From contig CAJUQO010000003.1 in assembly GCA_910588295.1 (NCBI GenBank), positions 1 to 64,000 on the forward strand: DNA of 64,000 nt. Direction: 5' to 3'. The position numbers and the translations under genes were made by a program. Shown one piece after another: positions 51,985-61,034 of this stretch. The stretch is from an uncultured Lachnospiraceae bacterium. Its GTDB lineage: Bacteria > Bacillota > Clostridia > Lachnospirales > Lachnospiraceae. How positions within the stretch are numbered: the stretch's first letter is position 1; the number at the start of each line of letters is the position of its first letter. A model generated the notes under the pieces. It worked only from the letters and a program-made list of their open reading frames with translations. It did not search any database and had not been told where the DNA came from.

Positions 51985-53694
51985 TCAGGCAAAAAAGGAC
52001 AGAAAACTCTGTTCCAGGTTCAGGTTTCCGTAGCCGGAGAAGGGATTGGGGAAGCTTTCCCCCGAAGGGCGGTCGGCTCCCCGCAGAAGGAAGGTACGGA
52101 TCTCGTTCTGGCCGTAGTTTTTGGGCGGGGTAAGGCTGCGGGCCCATTCCAGAACCAGTGCGCAGCAGCCGGTAGTCAGGGCCGTGCAGGCGCTGGCGCC
52201 GGTGAAACTCTGATATCCTTCAATATAGGACGGCGCGGTTAGATTTGAGCCGGGAGCGGCGATACTGGGCGTGACCAGATCCAGGAAGTTGTATCCCCTG
52301 CCGGAAAAACCCTCTGTGGCGGTATTGGCGGTGTTATTGACAGCCACGGTAAAGCAGTGAATGCAGTTGCCCGGCCCCATAATGGTGGTAAAGGGGTCGG
52401 GACGCAGCAGACGCACATCCTTGTCAAGCGTCCCATAGGCCGGGAGCCAGAGATGGAAAAAACTGTCAGATGTGCCGGAAGCTGTTAGGTTGAGGCGCCA
52501 AATCCCCGGAGAAGGCGTCAGAAAACGCAGATAGATCATTTGGTTGCCGCCTTCGCCGCGTATAATTTCATAATTGATTTCTACAGTGGTGCGGTCCAGA
52601 AGGAATTGAAGAGATTCCTGCGTGCCCAGCCGCGCCGGTATATTGGCGACCCGGTCGCCGGAGGGGGCCTGGATTCCCGCTGACAGGAGCGCCACGGGCG
52701 GGCACCAGATTTCCGCGGAGAAAGCGCTTGCGTTCTCCGGAACCAGGAGCTCGACGGAATCCTCCCGGTTGTTTCTAAATTCCCCGAAAGCGTGGTGGGC
52801 TTTGTCTGCTTCGTCGCCCGTACCGGTTGTCAGTGTGAGGCCAGGCAGGGTGGAGAGAAGACGGACCGTCTGTTCCAGGGCGCTGTCGCCGTTGTGGGCG
52901 CCCTGCCAGCTCTGGCAGCTCAGACAGAGGGACAGGGGCATTTTTCTCCGGAAAGAGATATCCTCCATCCAACTGATGGCGCACATTATGTCAGTTTCTT
53001 CATATACAGGGATAGAGGGGGAAAGGCATGCTTGGCGGATCAGATACTGTTTTGCCGGCTTGAGCTTTACGACCACCAGCGAAGCCTCGGGGGCTACGCC
53101 GGAAAAATTGGCGTTACTGTCCGGGCTTCCGGCAGCCACGCCGGCGACGGCAGTTCCATGTCCGGTATCATCGCGGCTGGGAACAATAGAGAACGGATCT
53201 TCAGATGCCAGGGCTCGGTCAATATCTGCCTGGGAGTATATCATGCCATAGGGAAACAGGGAAGGGGCGGTACCGGCAGCCCCGGGATAATCTTCCGGCT
53301 GGATAGTCTGATCCCACAGAAACATGATGCGGCTGCTGCCGTCACTGCGGCGGAAGGCGGGATGGGTATAATTAATGCCGCTGTCAATGATACCGATAAT
53401 GACGCCGTTCCCCGTCACGCCCAGTGCGGGCCGCTCCTGCACCTGCAGGATACCGGCATTGTCCAGGGCGGCGGTGGACTGGGGGATGTAGAGCTTAGGA
53501 ATGGATGAGTACAGGGCCATACTCAGCAGGTTATTGGGAAGCCGGTTGAGGGGGAACCAGGACACCTTAAACAGCCGGTTAACCTGCATAAACGGGATAT
53601 TTGTGGCGGCCAGAAGATCGTCCAGCGATGAATCAGGGGTATTTGACAGCAGAAAATCGCCATAATCTTCAGAAAGAATATAGTTTGAATACAT
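51985..53694 (-). CDS. Csp-like S8 family serine protease
   Basis: A 569-residue subtilase. The triad looks intact: Asp 104 (GIIDSGINYTHP), His 179 (DDTGHGTAVAGVAAG) and Ser 501 (FTGASACTAL, in place of the usual GTSxAAP). A roughly 250-residue insertion between His and Ser forms a jelly-roll-like region. It has no signal peptide or obvious anchor. These features match the clostridial Csp proteases that activate the spore cortex hydrolase SleC, and related S8 proteins common in Lachnospiraceae. The short N-terminal region may be the prodomain. A role in germination is inferred from the family. Confidence 0.82.
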   Translation of the reverse strand: MYSNYILSEDYGDFLLSNTPDSSLDDLLAATNIPFMQVNRLFKVSWFPLNRLPNNLLSMALYSSIPKLYIPQSTAALDNAGILQVQERPALGVTGNGVIIGIIDSGINYTHPAFRRSDGSSRIMFLWDQTIQPEDYPGAAGTAPSLFPYGMIYSQADIDRALASEDPFSIVPSRDDTGHGTAVAGVAAGSPDSNANFSGVAPEASLVVVKLKPAKQYLIRQACLSPSIPVYEETDIMCAISWMEDISFRRKMPLSLCLSCQSWQGAHNGDSALEQTVRLLSTLPGLTLTTGTGDEADKAHHAFGEFRNNREDSVELLVPENASAFSAEIWCPPVALLSAGIQAPSGDRVANIPARLGTQESLQFLLDRTTVEINYEIIRGEGGNQMIYLRFLTPSPGIWRLNLTASGTSDSFFHLWLPAYGTLDKDVRLLRPDPFTTIMGPGNCIHCFTVAVNNTANTATEGFSGRGYNFLDLVTPSIAAPGSNLTAPSYIEGYQSFTGASACTALTTGCCALVLEWARSLTPPKNYGQNEIRTFLLRGADRPSGESFPNPFSGYGNLNLEQSFLSFFA

Positions 53695-53819
53695 AGGCTC
53701 CGTGTGGAAGGAATGTTCAATTTATTATAAATATATGAATGGGAAAGAAAAAATAGTATTCCGGCGCGGCGGCGGTTACTGTTTCCCCATCCATTCTCCA
53801 TCATCATTGAATTCTTTTC

Positions 53820-53848
53820 TTGCAGGAACAGGCTGTATACCGTATAAT
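53820..53848 (+). promoter_or_regulatory. Promoter of the cysteine synthase gene
   Basis: TTGCAG (53820-53825) and a perfect TATAAT (53843-53848) have 17-bp spacing, 62 bp before the start codon. Confidence 0.7.
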
Positions 53849-53910
53849 AAAAAAAGTATGCTGTGATACGGGACATAGAAGAAAATCGTGAGGGGGTCAT
53901 GGAGGACGCT

Positions 53911-54843
53911 ATGATATATAATAATGTATTGGAAGCCATGGGGCATACGCCGATGATCCGTCTGAAACGGATGGCAAATCCGGACTGCGCGGAGATTCTG
54001 GTGAAGTTTGAAGGACTGAACGTGGGGGGATCTATCAAGACTAGGACGGCTTACAGTATGATACGGGCGGCAGAGAAAGAGGGGGTCATCCATAAAGATA
54101 CGGTTATTGTGGAACCTACCAGCGGCAATCAGGGGATCGGGCTGGCGCTGATCGGCGCGGTGCGGGGATACCGAACGGTCATTATCATGCCGGATTCTGT
54201 CAGTGAGGAGAGAAGGAAATTGGTGCGCCATTACGGGGCGGAGGTCATCCTGATCCATGATGCGGGAAATATCGGTGCGTGCATCGATGCTTGCCTGAAT
54301 AAAGCCTTGGAGATGGCACGGGAAGATCCCAATGTGTTTGTGCCTCAACAGTTTGAAAATGTCAACAACCTGATGGCACACCGGCACCATACGGGGCTGG
54401 AGATTTTGGAGCAGGTGGCCGGGCCGATTCACGGTTTTTGTTCCGGCATCGGCACAGGGGGGACGATCACCGGCATTGGGGAGACGCTGCGGGCTCTGAA
54501 TCCGGATATCACAATATGGGCCGTTGAGCCGGAACATGCGGCGATTCTGGCCGGGGGTACGGTGGGAACCCATGTGCAGATGGGTATCGGAGACGGGCTG
54601 ATCCCCGGTATCTTAAACCAGAAAATATATGACCATATCTATATTGTGAGTGATGAGGAGGCTATCCGGACATCCCAGGATCTGGCCCGCAGAGAAGGCA
54701 TTATGTGCGGGATATCCAGCGGGACCAATGTGGCCGCTGCCCTGCGTCTGGCCAAAAAGCTGGGGAAGGGGAAAACGGTGGTGACGGTGCTGCCGGATAC
54801 GGCGGAACGCTATTTCTCGACGCCGCTTTTTGAAAACGAGTAA
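53911..54843 (+). CDS. cysK: Cysteine synthase-like PLP enzyme
   Basis: A 310-residue fold-type II PLP enzyme, likely O-acetylserine sulfhydrylase. The PLP lysine is K43 in NVGGSIKTRTA. The substrate loop is PTSGNQG where CysK usually has TSGNTG, and the phosphate-binding loop is GIGTGGTITG. GGAGG ends 5 bp before the ATG at 53911, giving the normal length; an ATG at 53899 is also possible. The changed loop leaves room for another beta-replacement reaction. The metallo-hydrolase gene follows 69 bp later, probably in the same transcript. Confidence 0.85.
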   Translation: MIYNNVLEAMGHTPMIRLKRMANPDCAEILVKFEGLNVGGSIKTRTAYSMIRAAEKEGVIHKDTVIVEPTSGNQGIGLALIGAVRGYRTVIIMPDSVSEERRKLVRHYGAEVILIHDAGNIGACIDACLNKALEMAREDPNVFVPQQFENVNNLMAHRHHTGLEILEQVAGPIHGFCSGIGTGGTITGIGETLRALNPDITIWAVEPEHAAILAGGTVGTHVQMGIGDGLIPGILNQKIYDHIYIVSDEEAIRTSQDLARREGIMCGISSGTNVAAALRLAKKLGKGKTVVTVLPDTAERYFSTPLFENE

Positions 54844-54912
54844 CGGAGCCATTTTCTACGGGATGTGCCGCGAATGCGCGGGGCGGATGAGACGTTATGA
54901 AGGGAGATACAT

Positions 54913-55776
54913 ATGTATATCAGAAATCTTGTGGAAAATACCTGTATACGGTATGGCCTGCAAGGGGAGCATGGGTTGAGCTTTTATATTGAGACAGCCG
55001 GCCATACAGTGCTGTTTGATACGGGGGCATCGGAAAAATTCTGGGAAAACGCGCGGCGTATGGGGATCCGTTTGGAAAATGTGGATACAGTGATCTTATC
55101 CCATGGCCATAACGATCACGGCGGCGGCCTGGCGTTTTTTCTGGAGAGGAATACAAAGGCAAAGGTATATGTACACAAAAATGCTTTCCGGAAACATTAT
55201 TCGGATCTGAGGAAAGAGAGCGGGGCCACATTGCCGGGAATTTCAGAATGTGCGGATATCAGCCTGGATGCATCCCTCATGGATCATGAGAGGGTTATCC
55301 TGGTGGATAAACCCATGTATGCCATAGACAACGAGTTGATGCTGATCTCTGGCATCATTCCCCTGCGGCTGCAGCCGGATACGTGCAGGAGGCTTTATGA
55401 GGGAGATGGCCGGGAATTGAATTACGATACATTTACCCATGAGCAGCATTTGATTATCACGGAGGGGAGCAGACATGCCCTGTTTTGCGGCTGCAGCCAT
55501 GCGGGTATCGTAAATATACTGGAAAATTTCCGGGAGAATATCGGCACGGCCCCGGATCTGGTCGTGGGCGGTTTTCATCTGAGCAATCCACGTATGGGAA
55601 CCATGGCGGACGGGCGGCTGATGGAAAAAATTGTCGCGGAGCTGATGCGTTATGAAGACTGTCGATATTATACCTGCCATTGTACGGGTAAACAGGCCTA
55701 CGAGTGGCTGAGAGCCCGGATGGGGGATCAGATCCAGTATGTGGGCACCGGGGACTCGGTCACGACAGGATGGTAA
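54913..55776 (+). CDS. MBL-fold metallo-hydrolase
   Basis: A 287-residue metallo-beta-lactamase-fold protein with LSHGHNDHGGG as the metal-binding motif, a later GCSHAGIVNI and a C-terminal YTCHCTG. It resembles archaeal/clostridial proteins annotated as methanopterin-biosynthesis phosphate synthases (MJ0301-like), whose reaction in bacteria is not established. A GAAGGGAG site precedes the ATG. It is likely cotranscribed with the cysteine synthase gene; a functional link is not evident. Confidence 0.83.
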   Translation: MYIRNLVENTCIRYGLQGEHGLSFYIETAGHTVLFDTGASEKFWENARRMGIRLENVDTVILSHGHNDHGGGLAFFLERNTKAKVYVHKNAFRKHYSDLRKESGATLPGISECADISLDASLMDHERVILVDKPMYAIDNELMLISGIIPLRLQPDTCRRLYEGDGRELNYDTFTHEQHLIITEGSRHALFCGCSHAGIVNILENFRENIGTAPDLVVGGFHLSNPRMGTMADGRLMEKIVAELMRYEDCRYYTCHCTGKQAYEWLRARMGDQIQYVGTGDSVTTGW

Positions 55777-55880
55777 TATAGGTTGCTTTTCACACCCGAG
55801 CCCCGCACCCGCTGCGTGGCTGCGGGAGAATCTGATTCATACGGCAGTTTGGGCAGGAATCCCGGGTTTACAAAATATGC

Positions 55881-55909
55881 TATCTGTGATATATTTCATA
55901 TAACAGATA
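55881..55909 (+). promoter_or_regulatory. Inverted-repeat operator before the GntR gene
   Basis: TATCTGT (55881-55887) and ACAGATA (55903-55909) are perfect inverted arms 15 bp apart. They lie 28 bp before the GntR-family start codon, over AT-rich promoter-like sequence. YtrA-type regulators usually bind such sites and repress their own genes. Confidence 0.6.
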
Positions 55910-55936
55910 TATTAACAAAAGAAAGCCGGGTGTATT

Positions 55937-56314
55937 ATGCGAATGGAATTTATTCATATTGATTTTAACAGCGAGGAAGCCATTTACATGCAGCTGCGCA
56001 ACCAGATCATATGGGCTATTGCCACGGCGGGACTTCATGAGGGGGAGACGCTGCCGTCGGTACGGCAGATGGCGGACAGCGTAGGCATCAATATGCATAC
56101 GGTCAACAAAGCCTACTCGGTGCTAAAGCAGGAAGGTATCCTGACGATAGACCGCAGGAAAGGCGCCGTGATCCGCATAGACGCGAATAAGCTGTATGCG
56201 TTGGAGGAGCTGAAGGGGGATTTACAGATAGTTTTGGCAAAGGCCTGGTGCAAAAATATCTCCAGGGAAGAGGTTCATGAGTTGATTGATGAGATTTACG
56301 GAGATTATAAGTAA
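55937..56314 (+). CDS. GntR-family regulator (YtrA type)
   Basis: A 125-residue regulator with an N-terminal winged helix (IYMQLRNQIIWAIATAGLHEGETLPSVRQMADSVGINMHTVNKAYSVL) and a short helical C-terminus of about 45 residues. The YtrA subfamily lacks the ligand domain of larger GntR proteins and typically controls ABC transporters or stress genes. Here the following gene, 12 bp on, is clpC, so it may control Clp protease levels. An inverted repeat sits in its promoter region. Confidence 0.88.
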   Translation: MRMEFIHIDFNSEEAIYMQLRNQIIWAIATAGLHEGETLPSVRQMADSVGINMHTVNKAYSVLKQEGILTIDRRKGAVIRIDANKLYALEELKGDLQIVLAKAWCKNISREEVHELIDEIYGDYK

Positions 56315-56326
56315 GGGAGATAAAAC

Positions 56327-58810
56327 ATGCAATACCATTTGACGGGATCTGCGAAAAAGGCAATCCAGCTTGCGGAGAAAGCCGCGAAAGCGGGCAGACA
56401 AAGCGCTCTGGGCACGGAACATATCCTGCTGGGGCTTTTGCAGGAGGAAAGCGGCACGGCCGGGAGGATCTTGCAGGAGGCCGGTGTCCGGGTGGAAAAG
56501 CTGCGGGAACTGATGGATAAGCTGGTCAATTCGGATACCGGGGCCGTGCAGACGGTGGGACGGCTGGAGATGACGCCCCGGGCTTCTTATGTAATGGATA
56601 ATGCGGCGGATGAGGCCGCTTCTTTTCGCCAGGAGGAGATCGGCACGGATCACATTCTTCTGTCTATGATCAGGGAGACGGACTGCGTGGCCACCAGACT
56701 GCTGTTTACCATGGGCGTTAATCTGCAGAAGCTCTATGTGGAGGTGCTGCAGGCCATGGGTATGGATGCGGCCAGCGCCAAAGAGGAACTGCAGAATCTG
56801 AGATCCTCCGTAAGTGAGAGCGCGGGCGCCACGCCTGCCCTGGATCGCTATAGCCGGGATCTGACCCGGATGGCAGCCGCCGGACGGCTGGATCCGGTGA
56901 TCGGCCGTGAGCAGGAGATCAGCCGTATCATCCAGATATTGAGCCGCCGCACGAAAAATAACCCCTGTCTGGTGGGCGAGCCGGGTGTGGGTAAGACCGC
57001 CATTGTGGAGGGGTTGGCCCAGAGAATCGTGGAGGGCACGGTGCCGGAGGCGATCATGGGGCGCAGGGTGCTGGTGCTGGATCTGTCCGGCATGGTGGCC
57101 GGTTCCAAATATAGGGGGGAATTTGAGGAGCGGATTAAGAAGGTGATCCATGAAGTGATGAATCATCCGGGCATTCTGCTGTTTATTGACGAGCTGCACA
57201 CGATCATCGGGGCGGGAGGAGCCGAGGGGGCCATGGATGCCTCCAATATATTAAAGCCATCCCTGTCCCGCGGAGAAATACAGATCATCGGGGCAACTAC
57301 GATCACGGAATACCGAAAATATATTGAGCGGGATTCGGCCCTGGAACGCCGTTTCCAGCCGGTGACGGTGGAGGAGCCCACAGAGGAGGAGACACTAGAG
57401 ATTTTGGAGGGGCTGCGCCCGTTTTATGAGAAGCATCATAAGGTAAAGATTACTGATGAGGCATTACAGGCAGCCGCCCGCATGTCGGTGCGCTATATCA
57501 ATGACCGTTTTCTGCCGGACAAGGCTATCGACCTCGTGGATGAGGCGGCTTCCAAGGTACGTCTCAACGGCGCTAAAATTCCCAAAGGGCTTAAAGAGGC
57601 GGAGCAGGAGCTGCAGCGTCTGGCCGGGGAGAAAGAGGAGGCGATCATCCGGGACGATTACGATCTGGCCCGTGATATCCAGGCCGAGGAGAAGGAAGTG
57701 CGGGAATCCCTGAAGAAGATGCAGAAGCGCTATGCCCGCAGCGTTTCCGGTAATCGTCTGGCCGTGGATGCCGAGCATGTGGCGGAGGTGGTGTCCGACT
57801 GGACAAAAATACCGGTTAGGCAGATCACCGAGGAGGAGTCAAAACGTCTGCTTCGCATGGAAAAGATCCTGCATAAGCGGGTGATCGGGCAGACAGAAGC
57901 GGTGGAGGCCGTTTCAAAGGCCATCCGCCGGGGCCGCGCCGGCCTGAAGGATCCCGGCCGCCCCATCGGTTCCTTTATGTTTCTGGGTCCCACTGGCGTG
58001 GGCAAGACGGAGCTTTCAAAAGCTGTGGCGGAGGCGGTGTTTGGTTCGGAGAATGCCATGATCCGCGTGGATATGTCGGAATATATGGAGAAGCACAGCG
58101 TGTCAAAGCTGATCGGTTCGCCGCCGGGCTACGTGGGCCATGAAGAGGGGGGACAGCTCAGTGAAAAGGTGCGGAGGAATCCCTACAGCGTGATCCTTTT
58201 TGACGAGATTGAGAAGGCCCATCCGGATGTGTTTAATATCCTTCTGCATGTTTTGGACGATGGCCATATCACCGATTCCCAGGGCCGGAAGGTGGATTTC
58301 AAGCAGACCTGCATCATTATGACCTCCAACAGCGGCGCCCAGCTTATCCAGGAGCCGAAACGCCTGGGATTTGACGCCTCTTCGGATGAGAAGAAAGATT
58401 ATGAATATATGAAATCCCGGGTGATGGAGGAGGTCAAACGGATCTACCGGCCGGAATTTTTGAACAGGATTGACAATATTCTGGTCTTTCATCCCCTGTC
58501 TGGGGAGGAGATGAAACAGATCGTAAATCTTCTGCTCCGGAACTTCGAGAAACGCTGTAAGAAACAGATGGATATTGATCTGACTGTCCGTGCCAACGTA
58601 AAGGAGCATCTGGCAAAGAGCGTGTCGGACAGCAAATACGGGGCCAGACCGTTAAAACGGGAGATTCAGCGGCAGTTGGAGGATGCCATGGCGGAGGAAC
58701 TCCTGGCCGGACGGATCTCCCGCGGCGACCAGGTGACGGCAGGGATGAAAAAGGATAAGATCGTTTTTCATGTGAAAGCGGCAGGGGATGAAGATCTGAC
58801 AGAAAAGTAA
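56327..58810 (+). CDS. clpC: ATP-dependent Clp protease ATPase subunit ClpC
   Basis: An 827-residue Hsp100 unfoldase. The N-terminal double Clp repeat covers about 1-145 (GTEHILLGLLQEESG, GTDHILLSMIRE). The first AAA domain has GEPGVGKTA and the second has GPTGVGKTE. A UVR motif sits in the middle domain (about 425-465), and the VGKT-VDMSEYMEKHSVSKLIG region is intact. With ClpP it degrades misfolded and regulatory proteins. No ctsR, mcsA or mcsB genes are upstream and no CtsR operator was seen; a GntR gene takes their place. GGGAGA precedes the ATG. Confidence 0.95.
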   Translation: MQYHLTGSAKKAIQLAEKAAKAGRQSALGTEHILLGLLQEESGTAGRILQEAGVRVEKLRELMDKLVNSDTGAVQTVGRLEMTPRASYVMDNAADEAASFRQEEIGTDHILLSMIRETDCVATRLLFTMGVNLQKLYVEVLQAMGMDAASAKEELQNLRSSVSESAGATPALDRYSRDLTRMAAAGRLDPVIGREQEISRIIQILSRRTKNNPCLVGEPGVGKTAIVEGLAQRIVEGTVPEAIMGRRVLVLDLSGMVAGSKYRGEFEERIKKVIHEVMNHPGILLFIDELHTIIGAGGAEGAMDASNILKPSLSRGEIQIIGATTITEYRKYIERDSALERRFQPVTVEEPTEEETLEILEGLRPFYEKHHKVKITDEALQAAARMSVRYINDRFLPDKAIDLVDEAASKVRLNGAKIPKGLKEAEQELQRLAGEKEEAIIRDDYDLARDIQAEEKEVRESLKKMQKRYARSVSGNRLAVDAEHVAEVVSDWTKIPVRQITEEESKRLLRMEKILHKRVIGQTEAVEAVSKAIRRGRAGLKDPGRPIGSFMFLGPTGVGKTELSKAVAEAVFGSENAMIRVDMSEYMEKHSVSKLIGSPPGYVGHEEGGQLSEKVRRNPYSVILFDEIEKAHPDVFNILLHVLDDGHITDSQGRKVDFKQTCIIMTSNSGAQLIQEPKRLGFDASSDEKKDYEYMKSRVMEEVKRIYRPEFLNRIDNILVFHPLSGEEMKQIVNLLLRNFEKRCKKQMDIDLTVRANVKEHLAKSVSDSKYGARPLKREIQRQLEDAMAEELLAGRISRGDQVTAGMKKDKIVFHVKAAGDEDLTEK

Positions 58811-58915
58811 AATTTGATTTGACTGTCCGGCACAGGACGAGATACTTCCCGGGAGACGTTTTCGGCGTACAGAGGGGCGTAAAGTATTGCCGGGGTGTTC
58901 GAAGGATGAAAAACT

Positions 58916-60283
58916 ATGGCGAAAACGAAAAAAATCGTATATTTCTGTCAGGAGTGCGGTTATGAATCCTCCAAATGGCAGGGTCGGTGCCCGGGCTGTC
59001 AGGCTTGGAATACGCTGGTAGAGGAGACCGTGGCTCCGGCAAAAACGGGAGGCGGGGGCAGCCGCGGGAGCGGAAAGGCACCGCAGCCGGTGTCCATTGC
59101 CGAGATAGAGACCAGGGAGGAGCAGCGGATGTCCTCCGGCATCCGGGAACTGGATCGGGTGCTGGGAGGCGGGATCGTCACCGGCTCCCTGATGCTGGTA
59201 GGCGGCGATCCCGGTATCGGGAAATCTACCCTGCTTCTGCAGGTGTGCCGCAATTTGGCCGGAGAGGGACATCAGGTGCTGTATATATCCGGCGAGGAGT
59301 CCCTCCGGCAGATCAAGCTTCGGGCGGCCCGGATCGGGGAGTTTTCACCGAAGCTGTCCTTGCTGTGTGAGACGAACCTGGGAGATATCCGCCAGGTGAT
59401 CGAGCGGTCGAAGCCGGAGGTGGTGATCATCGATTCCATCCAGACCATGTACAATGAGGAGGTGGCTTCGGCCCCGGGCAGTGTATCCCAGGTGCGGGAG
59501 GCCACGGGGGTCTTTCTGCAGATTGCCAAGGGATTGAATATTTCTATCTTTCTGGTGGGCCATGTGACGAAAGAAGGCAATGTGGCCGGGCCGCGGGTGC
59601 TGGAACATATGGTGGATACGGTGTTGTATTTCGAGGGAGACCGTCATGCTTCCTACCGGGTGCTGCGGGGCGTGAAGAACCGTTTCGGTTCCACCAATGA
59701 GATCGGCGTCTTCGAAATGCGGGGCGAGGGGCTGGTGGAGGTGGAAAATCCCTCCGAATATATGCTGAGCGGCAAGCCCCAGGGGGCTTCCGGCTCTGTG
59801 GTGGCCTGTTCCATGGAGGGAACAAGGCCGATTTTACTGGAGATACAGGCTTTGGTCTGCCACAGTAATTTCGGCATCCCCCGAAGGACGGCGGCGGGTA
59901 CAGATTTCAACAGGGTAAACCTGCTGATGGCGGTGTTGGAAAAGCGGTTGGGGATCAACCTGTCCACCTGCGACGCCTATGTTAATATTGCGGGCGGTAT
60001 CCGCATGACGGAACCGGCCATCGACCTGGGGATCGTGCTGGCTATCTTGTCCAGCTTCCGTGACAGGGCTATCCCCGAGGACGTAATTGCCTTCGGAGAA
60101 GTGGGACTGAGCGGCGAGGTGCGGGCGGTCAGCATGGCGGAACAGCGCGTTCTGGAAGCACGGAAACTGGGATTTCATAAGGTGATCCTGCCCGCGGTCT
60201 GTATGCCTTCGCTGAGAGGCGTGGATGGAATCGAACTGATTCCGGTCAACACCGTAGGGGAAGCGGCGAAAAAGGTGGTTTAA
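58916..60283 (+). CDS. radA: DNA repair protein RadA (Sms)
   Basis: A 455-residue RecA-like branch-migration helicase. It has a zinc finger with Cys 11, 14, 25 and 28, Walker A GGDPGIGKST at about residue 98, the RadA-specific KNRFG motif near 257, and a C-terminal Lon-protease-like domain (YVNIAGGIRMTEPAIDLG). It helps process recombination intermediates. ClpC followed by RadA is a conserved Firmicute order. The ribosome binding site (GAAGGAT) is modest. Confidence 0.96.
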   Translation: MAKTKKIVYFCQECGYESSKWQGRCPGCQAWNTLVEETVAPAKTGGGGSRGSGKAPQPVSIAEIETREEQRMSSGIRELDRVLGGGIVTGSLMLVGGDPGIGKSTLLLQVCRNLAGEGHQVLYISGEESLRQIKLRAARIGEFSPKLSLLCETNLGDIRQVIERSKPEVVIIDSIQTMYNEEVASAPGSVSQVREATGVFLQIAKGLNISIFLVGHVTKEGNVAGPRVLEHMVDTVLYFEGDRHASYRVLRGVKNRFGSTNEIGVFEMRGEGLVEVENPSEYMLSGKPQGASGSVVACSMEGTRPILLEIQALVCHSNFGIPRRTAAGTDFNRVNLLMAVLEKRLGINLSTCDAYVNIAGGIRMTEPAIDLGIVLAILSSFRDRAIPEDVIAFGEVGLSGEVRAVSMAEQRVLEARKLGFHKVILPAVCMPSLRGVDGIELIPVNTVGEAAKKVV

Positions 60284-60467
60284 GGGAAGAAGGCCCGACG
60301 GCTGCCCAGGGCGGACAAAACGGGCTGCCAGGATGAAAGATTGCGATTGCATTCGTGGTATAGATCGTTTATAATAGGTTTTGCCAATCGGCAGGGGACA
60401 GTATGAAGGACTGAGAATGGCGCAAATGTCCGCAAAAGAGAAATTTATCTGAAAAGGTGGTAGTATA

Positions 60468-60968
60468 ATGAGTTTATTACAGGAATGGCGCGATAAGGCG
60501 TATGATCAGAATGAGGATCAGAAAAGATTACAGAAATTCTGGCAGGATTATTTTCTGGTGGAGAAGGGGATTTATGAGCAGCTTTTGACGAACCCGGACG
60601 AGGAGGTTACGGGTACGGTGAAGGAGCTGGCGGAGAAATACGGGATCAGCGTCTTTACCATGACAGGATTTCTGGACGGGATCAATGACAGCCTGAAGGT
60701 TCCGAACCCCATCGAGGAGATGGAGGAGGATACCCGGGTCAGCCTTGCCTTTGACAAGGAGCTGCTGTATAAAAATATGGTGGATGCCAAGGCGGAATGG
60801 CTCTATGAGCTGCCGATGTGGAATGATATTTTTACGCCGGAGAAGCAGAAGGAACTGTATCTGGAGCAGAAGAAATCCGGTACGGTCGTAAAACCCAAAA
60901 AGATCGGGCGGAATGATCCCTGTCCCTGCGGCAGCGGCAAGAAATATAAGAAGTGCTGCGGCAGATAA
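60468..60968 (+). CDS. SEC-C motif protein
   Basis: A 166-residue protein ending in the zinc-binding SEC-C motif IGRNDPCPCGSGKKYKKCCGR, like that at the SecA C-terminus. The first 140 residues are helical (KRLQKFWQDYFLVEKGIYEQLL, FLDGINDSLKVPNPIEEME). Similar stand-alone proteins are common downstream of radA in clostridia, and their function is unknown; SEC-C can bind SecB, ribosomes or other partners. AAAAGGTGGT lies before the ATG. Bases 60284-60467 hold no gene. Confidence 0.85.
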   Translation: MSLLQEWRDKAYDQNEDQKRLQKFWQDYFLVEKGIYEQLLTNPDEEVTGTVKELAEKYGISVFTMTGFLDGINDSLKVPNPIEEMEEDTRVSLAFDKELLYKNMVDAKAEWLYELPMWNDIFTPEKQKELYLEQKKSGTVVKPKKIGRNDPCPCGSGKKYKKCCGR

Positions 60969-60983
60969 AATATGTACGATAGT

Positions 60984-61019
60984 AAGGAACGGCCTGAAAC
61001 GGGTCGTTCCTTTTTTTCG
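60984..61019 (+). terminator. Terminator of the SEC-C gene
   Basis: AAGGAACGGCC (60984-60994) pairs with GGTCGTTCCTT (61002-61012), one wobble included. A T7 run overlaps the end of the stem. Confidence 0.9.
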
Positions 61020-61034
61020 GCAAGATTTCCTGCA

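Noticed and set aside
55777..56326. CtsR operator or ctsR-mcsAB genes before clpC
   Set aside because: No AGTCAAA-type direct repeats and no such genes were seen; only the GntR gene and its inverted repeat are present.
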